NCBI GenBank assembly: GCA_032124015.1
Contig: JAQBEH010000121.1
Coordinates: forward strand, 24,605 to 88,604
Origin: DASRJG01 sp032124015
GTDB lineage: Bacteria > Acidobacteriota > Polarisedimenticolia > Polarisedimenticolales > DASRJG01
Length of the DNA: 64,000 bases
Direction of reading: 5' to 3'
Shown here: one piece after another, positions 31,417 to 38,792 of the stretch
Numbering within the stretch: position 1 is the first letter of the stretch
How the letters are laid out: each line of letters opens with the position of its first letter
Position numbers and translations under genes: made by a program
The notes under the pieces: model-generated
The model's input: the letters and a program-made list of their open reading frames with translations, nothing else
Database searches by the model: none
Told to the model about the DNA's origin: nothing

Positions 31417-32499
31417 TCAAAAGTAGACGTGCACTTCAATCAGCGCCTGGTCGTCCCCGGACGCCGGCACCGAGGAGGGCCCGTTGCGGGCTCGGTAGAT
31501 GCCGCGCACTTGCAAGCCGGGAAGGGGTGTCCAGTCCGTGCCCACCCCCCATTGGGTGCCTCGCCCAACCCCGTCGCCCCTGTCGAGATCGCCGGCGCCG
31601 GCAAATGCGCGCAGGGTCAGCCCGGCGTGCGCCAAGACGTCCACCTCGAGATGTCCCGCCCCTCCCCGCCGCTCGGGGTTCGTTCCGTCGTCGTCGCGGA
31701 TGACGTCGGCTTCCGCGAGCACGACCACCGGCCCCACGCGATACGTTCCGAACGCGCCGGCCACCGTGCGACGCGCCCCCGCCGGAAGATCGTTGGTCGA
31801 AGCCGAAAGCCCGAAGCGACCCAACGAGAAGAGCCGCGCGCCGGTCCACGAATACTGTTTTCCATTGTCCCCCTCGGAACCACCCGAGGTGCCGTTCGTG
31901 ATCGAAAACGCGGCCGTCCACGTGCCGTCGTCCATACCCACTTCAACACCGATGTCGGAGGTGTCGAAGGTGAAACCGGTCAGGCGTCGCGACGCCGCCT
32001 CGTCATCTTGCAATCGGAGTCCAAACGGGAGGAAGAACTTGCCGCCTTTGACGTAGAAGCCCGCCCGGCTGAACGCGTAGAGGGCGAACGCCTCGCGTGA
32101 GGAGGCGCCGCCCGGGGCGACGTGCTCGTCGATGTAGACGATCAGCCTGTCCTTGAGAAGATCGAAGGCCAGGTAGAGGTCGGCCCCGGAAAACTCCGCC
32201 TCGCCGATGTACGGCCCCGCGTCGCGAAATGTCGCGAGATAGCCACCGCGGGCATCGAGACCCATGCGCACGCGATCGCCGATCACGCCGTCGAACAACC
32301 CGTGCCCCGACGCGAGCTTCTTCCACGGGAGCGTACGCGCGCCGTAGCCGGCACCGTACGCCGTGCGACCACCGCCCCCGGTTCGGTTCATGTGGCACGA
32401 CGCGCATCCGAGGCCGGTGCGCGCCGCGAGCACGGGCTCGGCGCGCGCGATGCCCGACGCGAACACAAGGATCGCAAGTGTGGGCGCAAAGGCGCGCAT
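31417..32499 (-). CDS. Fused c-haem / outer-membrane beta-barrel protein
   Basis: The protein has 360 residues, coupled to the preceding lipoprotein gene (TGATG). After a signal peptide (ending ASGIARA) the mature N-terminus holds one c-haem motif in GLGCASCHMN. The remaining 310 residues alternate polar and aromatic residues as in beta strands (ADLYLAFDLLKDRLIVYIDE, FALYAFSRAGFYVKGGKFF) and end in VHVYF, the usual terminal Phe of barrel proteins. This layout resembles fused cytochrome-porins such as Cyc2, though it is shorter. It could carry electrons across the outer membrane. An alternative is a porin with a structural CXXCH. Confidence 0.7.
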   Translation of the reverse strand: MRAFAPTLAILVFASGIARAEPVLAARTGLGCASCHMNRTGGGGRTAYGAGYGARTLPWKKLASGHGLFDGVIGDRVRMGLDARGGYLATFRDAGPYIGEAEFSGADLYLAFDLLKDRLIVYIDEHVAPGGASSREAFALYAFSRAGFYVKGGKFFLPFGLRLQDDEAASRRLTGFTFDTSDIGVEVGMDDGTWTAAFSITNGTSGGSEGDNGKQYSWTGARLFSLGRFGLSASTNDLPAGARRTVAGAFGTYRVGPVVVLAEADVIRDDDGTNPERRGGAGHLEVDVLAHAGLTLRAFAGAGDLDRGDGVGRGTQWGVGTDWTPLPGLQVRGIYRARNGPSSVPASGDDQALIEVHVYF

Positions 32500-32921
32500 C
32501 AGTCGTCCTGTGCTCCGGCTTCGATCCACTGCCGCACGCCTTCGATCTCGCCGGCGGTCAACATGCCCCCGAACGGCATCCGCTCGCCCACGATCCGCGG
32601 ATCACCGGCGATTTTCATATAGAGGTAGGAATCCGCAGCGTTGCCCGCTGCGACTCGCTTGAAGCCGGACAGCTCGGTCGCATCGACGCCGGCCGTCGAC
32701 ATGAACGTGCTACCCGCGGTCAGGTCCATCCCCTGCTCCGGCGCGGGCGCGGCATGGCAGCCGGGAATCGCGCACTGAGGCGTGAAGATCGAGGCTTGGA
32801 GCGAGGTCAACGTCGGCGCGTCGTTCGGCGGCGGCCCGCCGACCATCGAGACGACGCCGTCACCGCCGCACGATGCGGCGGACAGCGCGAGCCCCACCGC
32901 CAGGGCGAGCCGCCGCTTCAC
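32499..32921 (-). CDS. Cytochrome-like lipoprotein with CX4CH motif
   Basis: The protein has 140 residues from a GTG that overlaps the diheme cytochrome stop (GTGA). The signal sequence ends in LSAASC, a lipobox, so it is probably acylated. The motif FTPQCAIPGCHAAP has C-X4-CH spacing, common in planctomycete-type cytochrome c domains of environmental bacteria, followed by MPFGGMLTAGEIEGVRQWI, a cytochrome-like C-terminal helix with a candidate Met ligand. One haem is likely. It lies between the diheme cytochrome and the barrel and may link them. Confidence 0.75.
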   Translation of the reverse strand: MKRRLALAVGLALSAASCGGDGVVSMVGGPPPNDAPTLTSLQASIFTPQCAIPGCHAAPAPEQGMDLTAGSTFMSTAGVDATELSGFKRVAAGNAADSYLYMKIAGDPRIVGERMPFGGMLTAGEIEGVRQWIEAGAQDD

Positions 32922-33715
32922 GGCGCCCCCACGACAGCGACACCCGATCGTGGATGACGCCTCACCCAATCGATGTAGGCCGCGAGCGCCTTCAGTTCAT
33001 CCTCAGAGACGAGGTCGCGGTAAGCCGGCATGGCAATCGCCTGGGTTTTGAGGATCCGACCGGCGATCGGGTTTGCGAGGAAGCGATCGCTCGCGCCGTT
33101 GCGCACCCACTGGCGGAACTCTGCATCGTCCCGCACGAGCTCGACGAAATCGAGACCGTCCCAGGGCGGGATGTACCCCTTGAACGAGCCGGGGTTCATC
33201 ACGAGGCCGCGCCCTTCGGGCCCGTGGCAGCCGAAACAGCCCCATCGGTACGCGGCGTCGTGGCCGGAGGCCGCGCGCTCGTCGGGGATCGGTCCGAAAT
33301 GCGAGGCGGCCAGCACGTACGCGACGAGATCGTCGACCTCGCGGGGACCGAGGCGGCTCTCGTAGGCGGGCATCTTGATCAAAGCGCCGGGATCGGCTTC
33401 GCGATGCTCCGGCCGTCCCTTCAGGATCCACGCGCGGAGGTCGCGCTCGTCCCGGTTCCACATCATCCATGTGCCGCCCGTCCAGCCGGGCACCTCGCCG
33501 CCCTTGGCGCCTGGGTTCGAAATGGGCTGACCGCCGCCGGCACCGTGGCAACCGAAGCAGCCCATCTTTTCGGCGATCAGGCGCCCACGTTGCACCGGCG
33601 TATCGAGCGCGGCGCGCTTCCAGCCGCGGCGCGTGGCGTCAATGACCAGCACCGCCGCAAGCACGGCGACGGCGAACGTAAGGACGACGATCACCGCGCG
33701 AGCGCTTCGACTCAC
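32918..33715 (-). CDS. Membrane-anchored diheme cytochrome c
   Basis: The protein has 265 residues. An N-terminal transmembrane helix (RAVIVVLTFAVAVLAAVLVI, about 6-25) is followed by two cytochrome c domains, each with CFGCH (about 52-56 and 160-164) and downstream Met ligands in KMPAYESRLG and AMPAYRDLVSEDELKALAAYI. Domain length and motif order match class I cytochromes in tandem. The GTG start overlaps the upstream stop and its stop overlaps the next gene. It probably shuttles electrons between a periplasmic donor such as the cupredoxin and the lipoprotein or barrel. Confidence 0.88.
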   Translation of the reverse strand: MSRSARAVIVVLTFAVAVLAAVLVIDATRRGWKRAALDTPVQRGRLIAEKMGCFGCHGAGGGQPISNPGAKGGEVPGWTGGTWMMWNRDERDLRAWILKGRPEHREADPGALIKMPAYESRLGPREVDDLVAYVLAASHFGPIPDERAASGHDAAYRWGCFGCHGPEGRGLVMNPGSFKGYIPPWDGLDFVELVRDDAEFRQWVRNGASDRFLANPIAGRILKTQAIAMPAYRDLVSEDELKALAAYIDWVRRHPRSGVAVVGAP

Positions 33716-34086
33716 GGGCCGGGGGCAGCCTTCACGGAGCCCAGTAGGAGAATCTTCGCGCCGCCTCGCTCAGCCCACGTGCCTGTGATCGTCACCCGGC
33801 GACCGGCGTACGGACGCAGCTTCGCGTTCGGTGTCTCCATGTCGTCGACCGAGGCGATCCAGACCACAACCCCGGTGTCGTCCTCGACGAGGGCGAGAGG
33901 GATACCCGCGTCGCCGCACTTTTGCGCGCAGACGCGGTGGGACTCGCCGCGGGCCCCGGACTTGATGTAACAGGCCGAGTCGATGACCTCGCCCGTCACC
34001 GTGACTTCGGCCGGATCCGCACACAACGCCACGACAGCGCCAAAAGCGATCGCCACGGCCATTCCGGTCCGTTTGAGTCGATTCAT
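33712..34086 (-). CDS. Exported OB-fold-like protein with conserved cysteines
   Basis: The protein has 124 residues from the ATG at 34086; residues 1-23 are a signal peptide ending VVALCA. The mature 100 residues read as a small beta barrel (VTVTGEVIDSACYIKSG, RVCAQKCGDAGIPLALVEDD, LRPYAGRRVTITGTW). Three cysteines, in DSACY and CAQKC, recur in exported proteins found next to cytochromes and cupredoxins. No enzyme motif is visible. It lies 28 nt after the cupredoxin gene and overlaps the diheme gene by 4 nt (GTGA). A copper- or haem-handling role is only a guess. Confidence 0.7.
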   Translation of the reverse strand: MNRLKRTGMAVAIAFGAVVALCADPAEVTVTGEVIDSACYIKSGARGESHRVCAQKCGDAGIPLALVEDDTGVVVWIASVDDMETPNAKLRPYAGRRVTITGTWAERGGAKILLLGSVKAAPGP

Positions 34087-34114
34087 CGTGGTGGTCGCCC
34101 CCGATCGCATCCGG

Positions 34115-34852
34115 TTACTCGTTCGTCTGCTTATTGCGGACGAGGTAGTAGCGCGTCGTCGGATCCGTCAGATCGCCGGTGTCGGTGAACGTCGTGCCGA
34201 GGACACCGCCGTCGGGGTTCACGGTCGTGGTCGTTCCCGACGGGAAGAGCGGGTCACCGCCGCTCTGGCGGGCGATCTTGTAGCTAATGTCGCCGGTGAC
34301 GCCGCCTCCGGCCCACGAGAGCTTGACCGAGTTGGTGCCCGTGTCTTTGTCAACGAGAAGCGAAATCGCCGTCGTAACCTCCAACGTGCCACGCATCGTC
34401 CCGGTCGTCGGCGTTGCGTGAATGCGGCAGTAGTACTCATCCGTGGTCGAGGGGGGAAACTTGATCGGATCATAGAAACACGTCGACGTCGCACCGACAC
34501 CCGCGACGTTTGCGCTATCCCACTGACAAGCGTTCGGCGCCGGCGAACCGCAAAGCGAATCGGCCACGCACGCGCTTCCGGACGAGCTGTGCGTGTTGGA
34601 CGTCGCTCTCCAGACGATGCAATCGCCAGGCTCGATCCTCGGGCTTGATGGCACGAAGATGAGGCTCAGGCCGCTCCCCATCCGGACCGTCGGCGTCCGG
34701 GGCGCCGCGCGGTTGGCGCATGGGGCCGGCGTCGCGCCGAACGCGCAATTGGGCGTGATGCAGACGGTCTGCGCCGACGCCGGCGCGAGAGCGGCCAGCG
34801 TCGCCACCGCCGAGACGAGAAGTCCGAAAATCCGGGTAGGCGAGCGCGACAT
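34115..34852 (-). CDS. Exported cupredoxin (plastocyanin-like) protein
   Basis: The protein has 245 residues, with GGAGG 7 nt before the ATG at 34852; an adjacent ATG at 34855 is possible. The signal peptide ends LAPASA. The domain at about 55-160 has the blue-copper layout: IEPGDCIVWRATSNTH with the first His, then EYYCRIHATPTTGTMRG with Cys, His and Met in the usual order. The C-terminal 75 residues form a fibronectin-like strand pattern (NSVKLSWAGGGVTGDISYKIARQ). It is the first gene of the electron-transfer operon. A C14 tract lies 109 nt upstream. Confidence 0.8.
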   Translation of the reverse strand: MSRSPTRIFGLLVSAVATLAALAPASAQTVCITPNCAFGATPAPCANRAAPRTPTVRMGSGLSLIFVPSSPRIEPGDCIVWRATSNTHSSSGSACVADSLCGSPAPNACQWDSANVAGVGATSTCFYDPIKFPPSTTDEYYCRIHATPTTGTMRGTLEVTTAISLLVDKDTGTNSVKLSWAGGGVTGDISYKIARQSGGDPLFPSGTTTTVNPDGGVLGTTFTDTGDLTDPTTRYYLVRNKQTNE

Positions 34853-34960
34853 CATCTTTCCTCCCTGAGCAAAGGATGCGGACTGCACCTGTTTGATACA
34901 TCGCCGGCGGCTCGGAGATCGCCGCGAGCGGTACAGTTCTCGTGGGGTGAACGCGACCGT

Positions 34961-34974
34961 CCCCCCCCCCCCCC
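34961..34974. repeat. C14 homopolymer (G14 on the transcribed strand)
   Basis: Fourteen consecutive C are followed by TCCC. The tract lies in the 137-nt gap between the M16 peptidase gene and the cupredoxin gene, both read leftward. Such runs slip during replication and in sequencing. Confidence 0.9.
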
Positions 34975-34989
34975 TCCCGCCGCGAATGA

Positions 34990-36420
34990 TCAGGCCTCGA
35001 ACATCACGGCGGCGGGGACGATCCGACAACGATCTGGGTCGATAGGAAGGGCCTCGACGGCGATCTCACGATCTTCGGCTAGGACCTCCGACTTGGTCGT
35101 GGTCGGGTAGACGATCGGCGAGGGGGCGTTCGACGCGAGCGCTTCGACGAAGGCCTCCGCCCCCGCGGCGTCGGCGATCACCGCCAGGCTCAGGTTCTCG
35201 GGAGAAAAGTGGCGCCGGACCGCGGCGTTGACGTCGTCGACCGTCATGCGCGGAAGTCTCTCGGCCAGTTCGTCGACCAGGCTCTTCCCGCCGTAGAACG
35301 CCCCGTCCATCGCGTAGCCGAGACGGCGCGAGGGGGTCTGGGTCCAGAGCTTGCTGTAGTTGAGGAGAAAGGCGCGCGTTTCCTCGAACGCCTCGTGCGA
35401 CAAACCGTCGCGGACGAGGCGGCGCAGTTCACGGACGGCCAGGCGGATCGAGAAGTGGGCATGCTCCCCGGCGACGGGTCGAATCCAGATCGTAAACGCC
35501 TGCCTCAGCCTGGGCACGTTCGGGAGCGCGAACGTCGAGGCGCCGTCTTGCGCGAAGTGTTCGACGTAGCTGTAGTTGCCGTAGTTCAGTCCGCGCTCGG
35601 ATCGCATCTTCGTCATGAGCGCGCCGTTGAACGTCCGGTGCTCGCCGAAGAACGAGTTGGCGAGAAACAGCGGAAAGAAGTCGTCGTCGGCGCGCGTGAT
35701 CGAAAGCGGATGACCGAGCGAGATCGCCCAGGCTCGCGCCGGCTTGGTCACGACGAGCACGCCGAACCCCTGGGGCGATGCCGCGGCGGGAGGCACAACG
35801 CGAGCCGGCCGGCTTTGAGGCAGCGCGAGGAGATCTTGGGTGACGCGCTCGACGAAGCCGTCGGGGAGGTCTCCCGCGAGTCCCAGAGTCAGTGCGTCGC
35901 GCGTGAACCTCGTGGCGTGGAACGCCGAGGCGTCTTCTCGCCGCAACGCGTCGATGCCCCGCACGGTCCCCTCGACGGGGCGGCCGTACGGGTGCCCCGC
36001 GTAAAGGAGCGAGGCCAGGGACTCGATGCCGAACCCCTCGTCGTCGCTGGCGCGCAATCCGGAAACAAGCGCGTTGCGCTGGTCATCTTTCAGACGCTCG
36101 AAGTCCTTCGCGTCGAATCGCGGCTCGAGCACGACCTGCCGGATGAGCTCGTAGTACCGATCGAGATGGTCGCGATGCACCGTGCCCTTGATGACGGTCA
36201 CCTCGTGATCGACATGCACGCCGATTCCCGCGGCCATCGGATACAAAGCGTCCAGGAGCTGTTCGTAGGTCAACGCCCGGGTGCCCCCTTCGGCGAGAAG
36301 CGCGCCGGTGAGTGCCGCGAGCCCCTCCTTGCCGGCCGGGTCGTCGACGCTTCCGGTTGCGAACAGGAACCGGATCGAGACGAACGGAGTCTTGTCCGAC
36401 GGGAGGAGAACCGTCTTCAC
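34990..36420 (-). CDS. M16-family peptidase homologue lacking the zinc motif
   Basis: The protein has 476 residues, starting at a GTG that overlaps the previous stop (GTGA). It has the M16 two-domain fold: FVSIRFLFATGSVDDPAGKEG, then LAALTGALLAEGG where HXXEH would be, so it cannot bind zinc. The conserved Arg/Tyr substrate-binding segment SERGLNYGNYSYVEHF is kept near residue 290. Together with the preceding active subunit it forms the usual active/inactive M16 heterodimer, as in the PqqL-like or mitochondrial processing peptidase pairs. There is no signal peptide on this subunit. Confidence 0.9.
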   Translation of the reverse strand: MKTVLLPSDKTPFVSIRFLFATGSVDDPAGKEGLAALTGALLAEGGTRALTYEQLLDALYPMAAGIGVHVDHEVTVIKGTVHRDHLDRYYELIRQVVLEPRFDAKDFERLKDDQRNALVSGLRASDDEGFGIESLASLLYAGHPYGRPVEGTVRGIDALRREDASAFHATRFTRDALTLGLAGDLPDGFVERVTQDLLALPQSRPARVVPPAAASPQGFGVLVVTKPARAWAISLGHPLSITRADDDFFPLFLANSFFGEHRTFNGALMTKMRSERGLNYGNYSYVEHFAQDGASTFALPNVPRLRQAFTIWIRPVAGEHAHFSIRLAVRELRRLVRDGLSHEAFEETRAFLLNYSKLWTQTPSRRLGYAMDGAFYGGKSLVDELAERLPRMTVDDVNAAVRRHFSPENLSLAVIADAAGAEAFVEALASNAPSPIVYPTTTKSEVLAEDREIAVEALPIDPDRCRIVPAAVMFEA

Positions 36421-37715
36421 GCCAGACCCGCGGCGTCGCTCGGGGCGAGCGTGACGACGGTGCGATTCGCCGGGCGAAAGACGCGCGCGGCCGCCCGACA
36501 CACATCCTCGGCCGTGATCGCCTGGAGCGTGGCGTAGGACCTGTCGATCGCCGAAGTCGTCCCGGTGAGCTGCGCGTAGTAACAGACCGTGGCGGCGACC
36601 TGATCGGGGGTGAGGAGGCCCGAGAGGAACCCGTATCGGACGCGCGAGGTGACGTTGGCGAGCCTCACCGCCGCGAGCGGCGCCGAACCCGCCAACGAGA
36701 GCGTGCGTTCGATCGCCGTCCGGACGTCGGCCAGGTGTCCGGCTTCCTTGACGCGAGCCAGAACGACGAAAAAACCCGGATCGCGCCGGTCCTCCAAGCC
36801 TGCCGAAAGCCAGTCGACCCATTGGCGGTCGAGCACCAGCTCTTTGTGGAGAGGGCTCGTCGGGGCGAAGTACGCTTGGGCCAACACGTCGAGCGCGCGG
36901 CCCTCGCGGTCTTCCGGGTCGAACGCCGGCGCGTGGAACGCCATCGCGAGAAGCGGGAGCGTCGGCGCCGCCCAGGGGATGTGGGCCACGCGTTCTTCCG
37001 TCTGGTCCGGCTCGACCGGCGACGCGAGAGATGCGACCCCCGGTCGCCACGCCCCGTAGTACCGGCGCGCCAGTTCGAACACCTTCTCGGGAGCGATGTC
37101 CCCCGCCACGACGAGGACGGCGTTGTCGGCGCGATACCAGCGCTCGAAGAAATCCAGGCTGTGATCGTACTGGTTGGGCATGTCCTCGATGTCCTTGAGG
37201 AAGCCCATCGTGGTGTGCTTGTACGTGTGGGTGGTGTACGCGGTGTCGTGGAGTTTTTCGAACAGCGCGTTGAACGGGATCGACGCATTCTTGTTGTACT
37301 CGCCGAGGACCGCGCCCGCTTCCTTCTGAAAGGCCTCGACGCCGTAGTGCAGATTCATGAAACGGTCGGCTTCGAGATCCATGACCGTCGGCAGGCCCGC
37401 CGACGCGGCGACGACGTGGTAACAGGTCCAATCATCGGTCGTGAAGGCGTTGCCGTCGGCCCCGAGCCGCTTGAGCGCGTCGTTGTAGTGCTCGGGGGTG
37501 GTGCGCTTCGTGCCGCGGAACATCATGTGCTCGAAAAAGTGAGCGAACCCGGAACGGCCGGGCTCGGTCTCGTTTCTGGAGCCGGCGCGCACGGCGACGT
37601 AGTGCGCGGCGATCCCTGGCGTATCGAGGGGAACGGCGACGACCGGGAGCCCGTTGTCGAGGACGGTTTCGACCACGGGATAGGGAAACGTCGTGCGAGA
37701 GGCGGCTCCCGGCAT
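36417..37715 (-). CDS. M16-family zinc metallopeptidase
   Basis: The protein has 432 residues. The inverted zinc motif is intact in GFAHFFEHMMFRGT (about 60-73), and the distal Glu is in EAGAVLGEYNKN about 75 residues later. TTDDWTCYHVVAASAGL and PNQYDHSLDFFERWYRADNAVLVVAGDI are typical. The ATG overlaps the infC stop (TGATG), an unusual partner. It should cleave peptides inside the clam-shell formed with the next gene's product. There is no signal sequence, so a cytoplasmic site is likely unless export is non-classical. Confidence 0.92.
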   Translation of the reverse strand: MPGAASRTTFPYPVVETVLDNGLPVVAVPLDTPGIAAHYVAVRAGSRNETEPGRSGFAHFFEHMMFRGTKRTTPEHYNDALKRLGADGNAFTTDDWTCYHVVAASAGLPTVMDLEADRFMNLHYGVEAFQKEAGAVLGEYNKNASIPFNALFEKLHDTAYTTHTYKHTTMGFLKDIEDMPNQYDHSLDFFERWYRADNAVLVVAGDIAPEKVFELARRYYGAWRPGVASLASPVEPDQTEERVAHIPWAAPTLPLLAMAFHAPAFDPEDREGRALDVLAQAYFAPTSPLHKELVLDRQWVDWLSAGLEDRRDPGFFVVLARVKEAGHLADVRTAIERTLSLAGSAPLAAVRLANVTSRVRYGFLSGLLTPDQVAATVCYYAQLTGTTSAIDRSYATLQAITAEDVCRAAARVFRPANRTVVTLAPSDAAGLA

Positions 37716-38230
37716 CAATGCTTGCGCGGGGCCAGGATCATGCTCATGTCGCGGTTGATGATCTCTCCGTACGCGGACTCGACGACGGCGAGATCGCCGA
37801 GAATCTCGACCACACGATCGAGCACCCTGCGACCGTTTTCGGGACGCCTGAGATCGCGGCCGCGGAACATGATCGTCACGCGAACCTTGTCCCCCTCGGA
37901 AAGGAATCGCTTGGCGTGGGTGAGCTTCGTCTCGAGATCGTGCTCCCCGATGGCGGGGCGCAGCTTGAGCTGCTTGACCATGATGCGCGTTTCGTTCTTC
38001 CGCGCGTCGCGCACCTTCTTGGCCGCTTCGAACCGGTGCTTTCCGTAGTCCATGATGCGAACCACGATCGGGCGGGCGTCCGGAGCGACCTCGACGAGGT
38101 CGAGCCCCGATTCTTCCGCGATACGCCGGGCTTCTTCGATGGGAACGACGCCGACCTGCTCTCCTTCGGCGCCGATGAGACGGACGGGACTGAGGCGGAT
38201 CTGTTGGTTCACGCGGACCTTGTCGTCGAT
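37715..38230 (-). CDS. infC: Translation initiation factor IF-3 with AUC start
   Basis: The protein has 171 residues. The first codon is read as ATC at 38230, because AAGGAGGTG lies 5 nt upstream and the reading from there (DDKVRVNQQIRLSPVRLIG) gives a normal IF-3 length; no ATG, GTG or TTG is in frame at that distance. The N-domain has EEARRIAEESGLDLVEVAP and the C-domain IMDYGKHRFEAAKK and RVTIMFRGRDLRRPENG. IF-3 discriminates against non-AUG starts, and infC in other bacteria uses AUU or similar for autocontrol, so this start is meaningful. The 3' end couples to the M16 gene. Confidence 0.9.
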   Translation of the reverse strand: MDDKVRVNQQIRLSPVRLIGAEGEQVGVVPIEEARRIAEESGLDLVEVAPDARPIVVRIMDYGKHRFEAAKKVRDARKNETRIMVKQLKLRPAIGEHDLETKLTHAKRFLSEGDKVRVTIMFRGRDLRRPENGRRVLDRVVEILGDLAVVESAYGEIINRDMSMILAPRKH

Positions 38231-38307
38231 GCGGCACCTCCTTGAAATGACTCGACGGGAGCCCACCTCCCATTGCGAGCGAAAAACGTTGCGGAATATA
38301 GCACCTG

Positions 38308-38395
38308 GTACGGAAATAGGGGACATTCCCCTTTTCCGACAAAGCTCCTCGGATACCGCTTTGTCGGAAAAGCGGAATGTCCCCTATTTCCGTAC
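38308..38395. repeat. 88-nt palindromic repeat element, copy 1
   Basis: Arms 38308-38344 and 38359-38395 pair with one mismatch over 37 nt around a 14-nt loop. The outer arm contains AATAGGGGACATTCC. The inner part, read on the minus strand as CAAAG-CGGTATCCGAGGAG-CTTTG, is nearly identical to that of the element at 50024-50106. The queF stop codon TAG (38384-38386) lies inside the right arm. The look is that of REP-type elements. Confidence 0.85.
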
Positions 38396-38758
38396 GCCCG
38401 ACGATTTCGCGTTGTGGGTCACCGTGACGACGGTGTGGATCCCCCCGCGGACGAAAAAATCTCCGACAACCTCCAGAAAACGCGGCCGCAGGAGCTTCAC
38501 GAGGTCGTCGAGGATCCGGTTCGTAACGGCCTCGTGAAAGTGCCCTTCGTTGCGGAACGACCAGAGGTAGAGCTTCAGCGACTTCAGCTCGACGCAGGTG
38601 CGGTTGGGAACGTAGCGGATGGCGATCGTGGCGAAATCCGGCTGGCCGGTCTTCGGGCACAGGCACGTGAACTCCGGGCAGGTGAACGCGATCGTGTAAT
38701 CGCGCCGGGGCGCCGGGTTCGGAAAGGTCTCGAGGGTCTTGGCTGGTCTTGTTGGCAT
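38384..38758 (-). CDS. queF: NADPH-dependent 7-cyano-7-deazaguanine reductase
   Basis: The protein has 124 residues, a unimodular QueF. It reduces preQ0 to preQ1 for queuosine in tRNA. The nucleophilic Cys and catalytic Asp are in FTCLCPKTGQPDFATI (about 31-46). The substrate-binding segment CVELKSLKLYLWSFRNEGHF, with its Glu and the FHE motif, is intact. The start MPTRPAKTL at 38758 follows GAGG at a loose spacing. The last codons and the stop fall in the palindrome shared with the infC upstream region. No other queuosine gene is nearby. Confidence 0.93.
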   Translation of the reverse strand: MPTRPAKTLETFPNPAPRRDYTIAFTCPEFTCLCPKTGQPDFATIAIRYVPNRTCVELKSLKLYLWSFRNEGHFHEAVTNRILDDLVKLLRPRFLEVVGDFFVRGGIHTVVTVTHNAKSSGVRK

Positions 38759-38792
38759 GGGTAGGGGCCTCACGTGGGCCGCCCCGAGGCGG

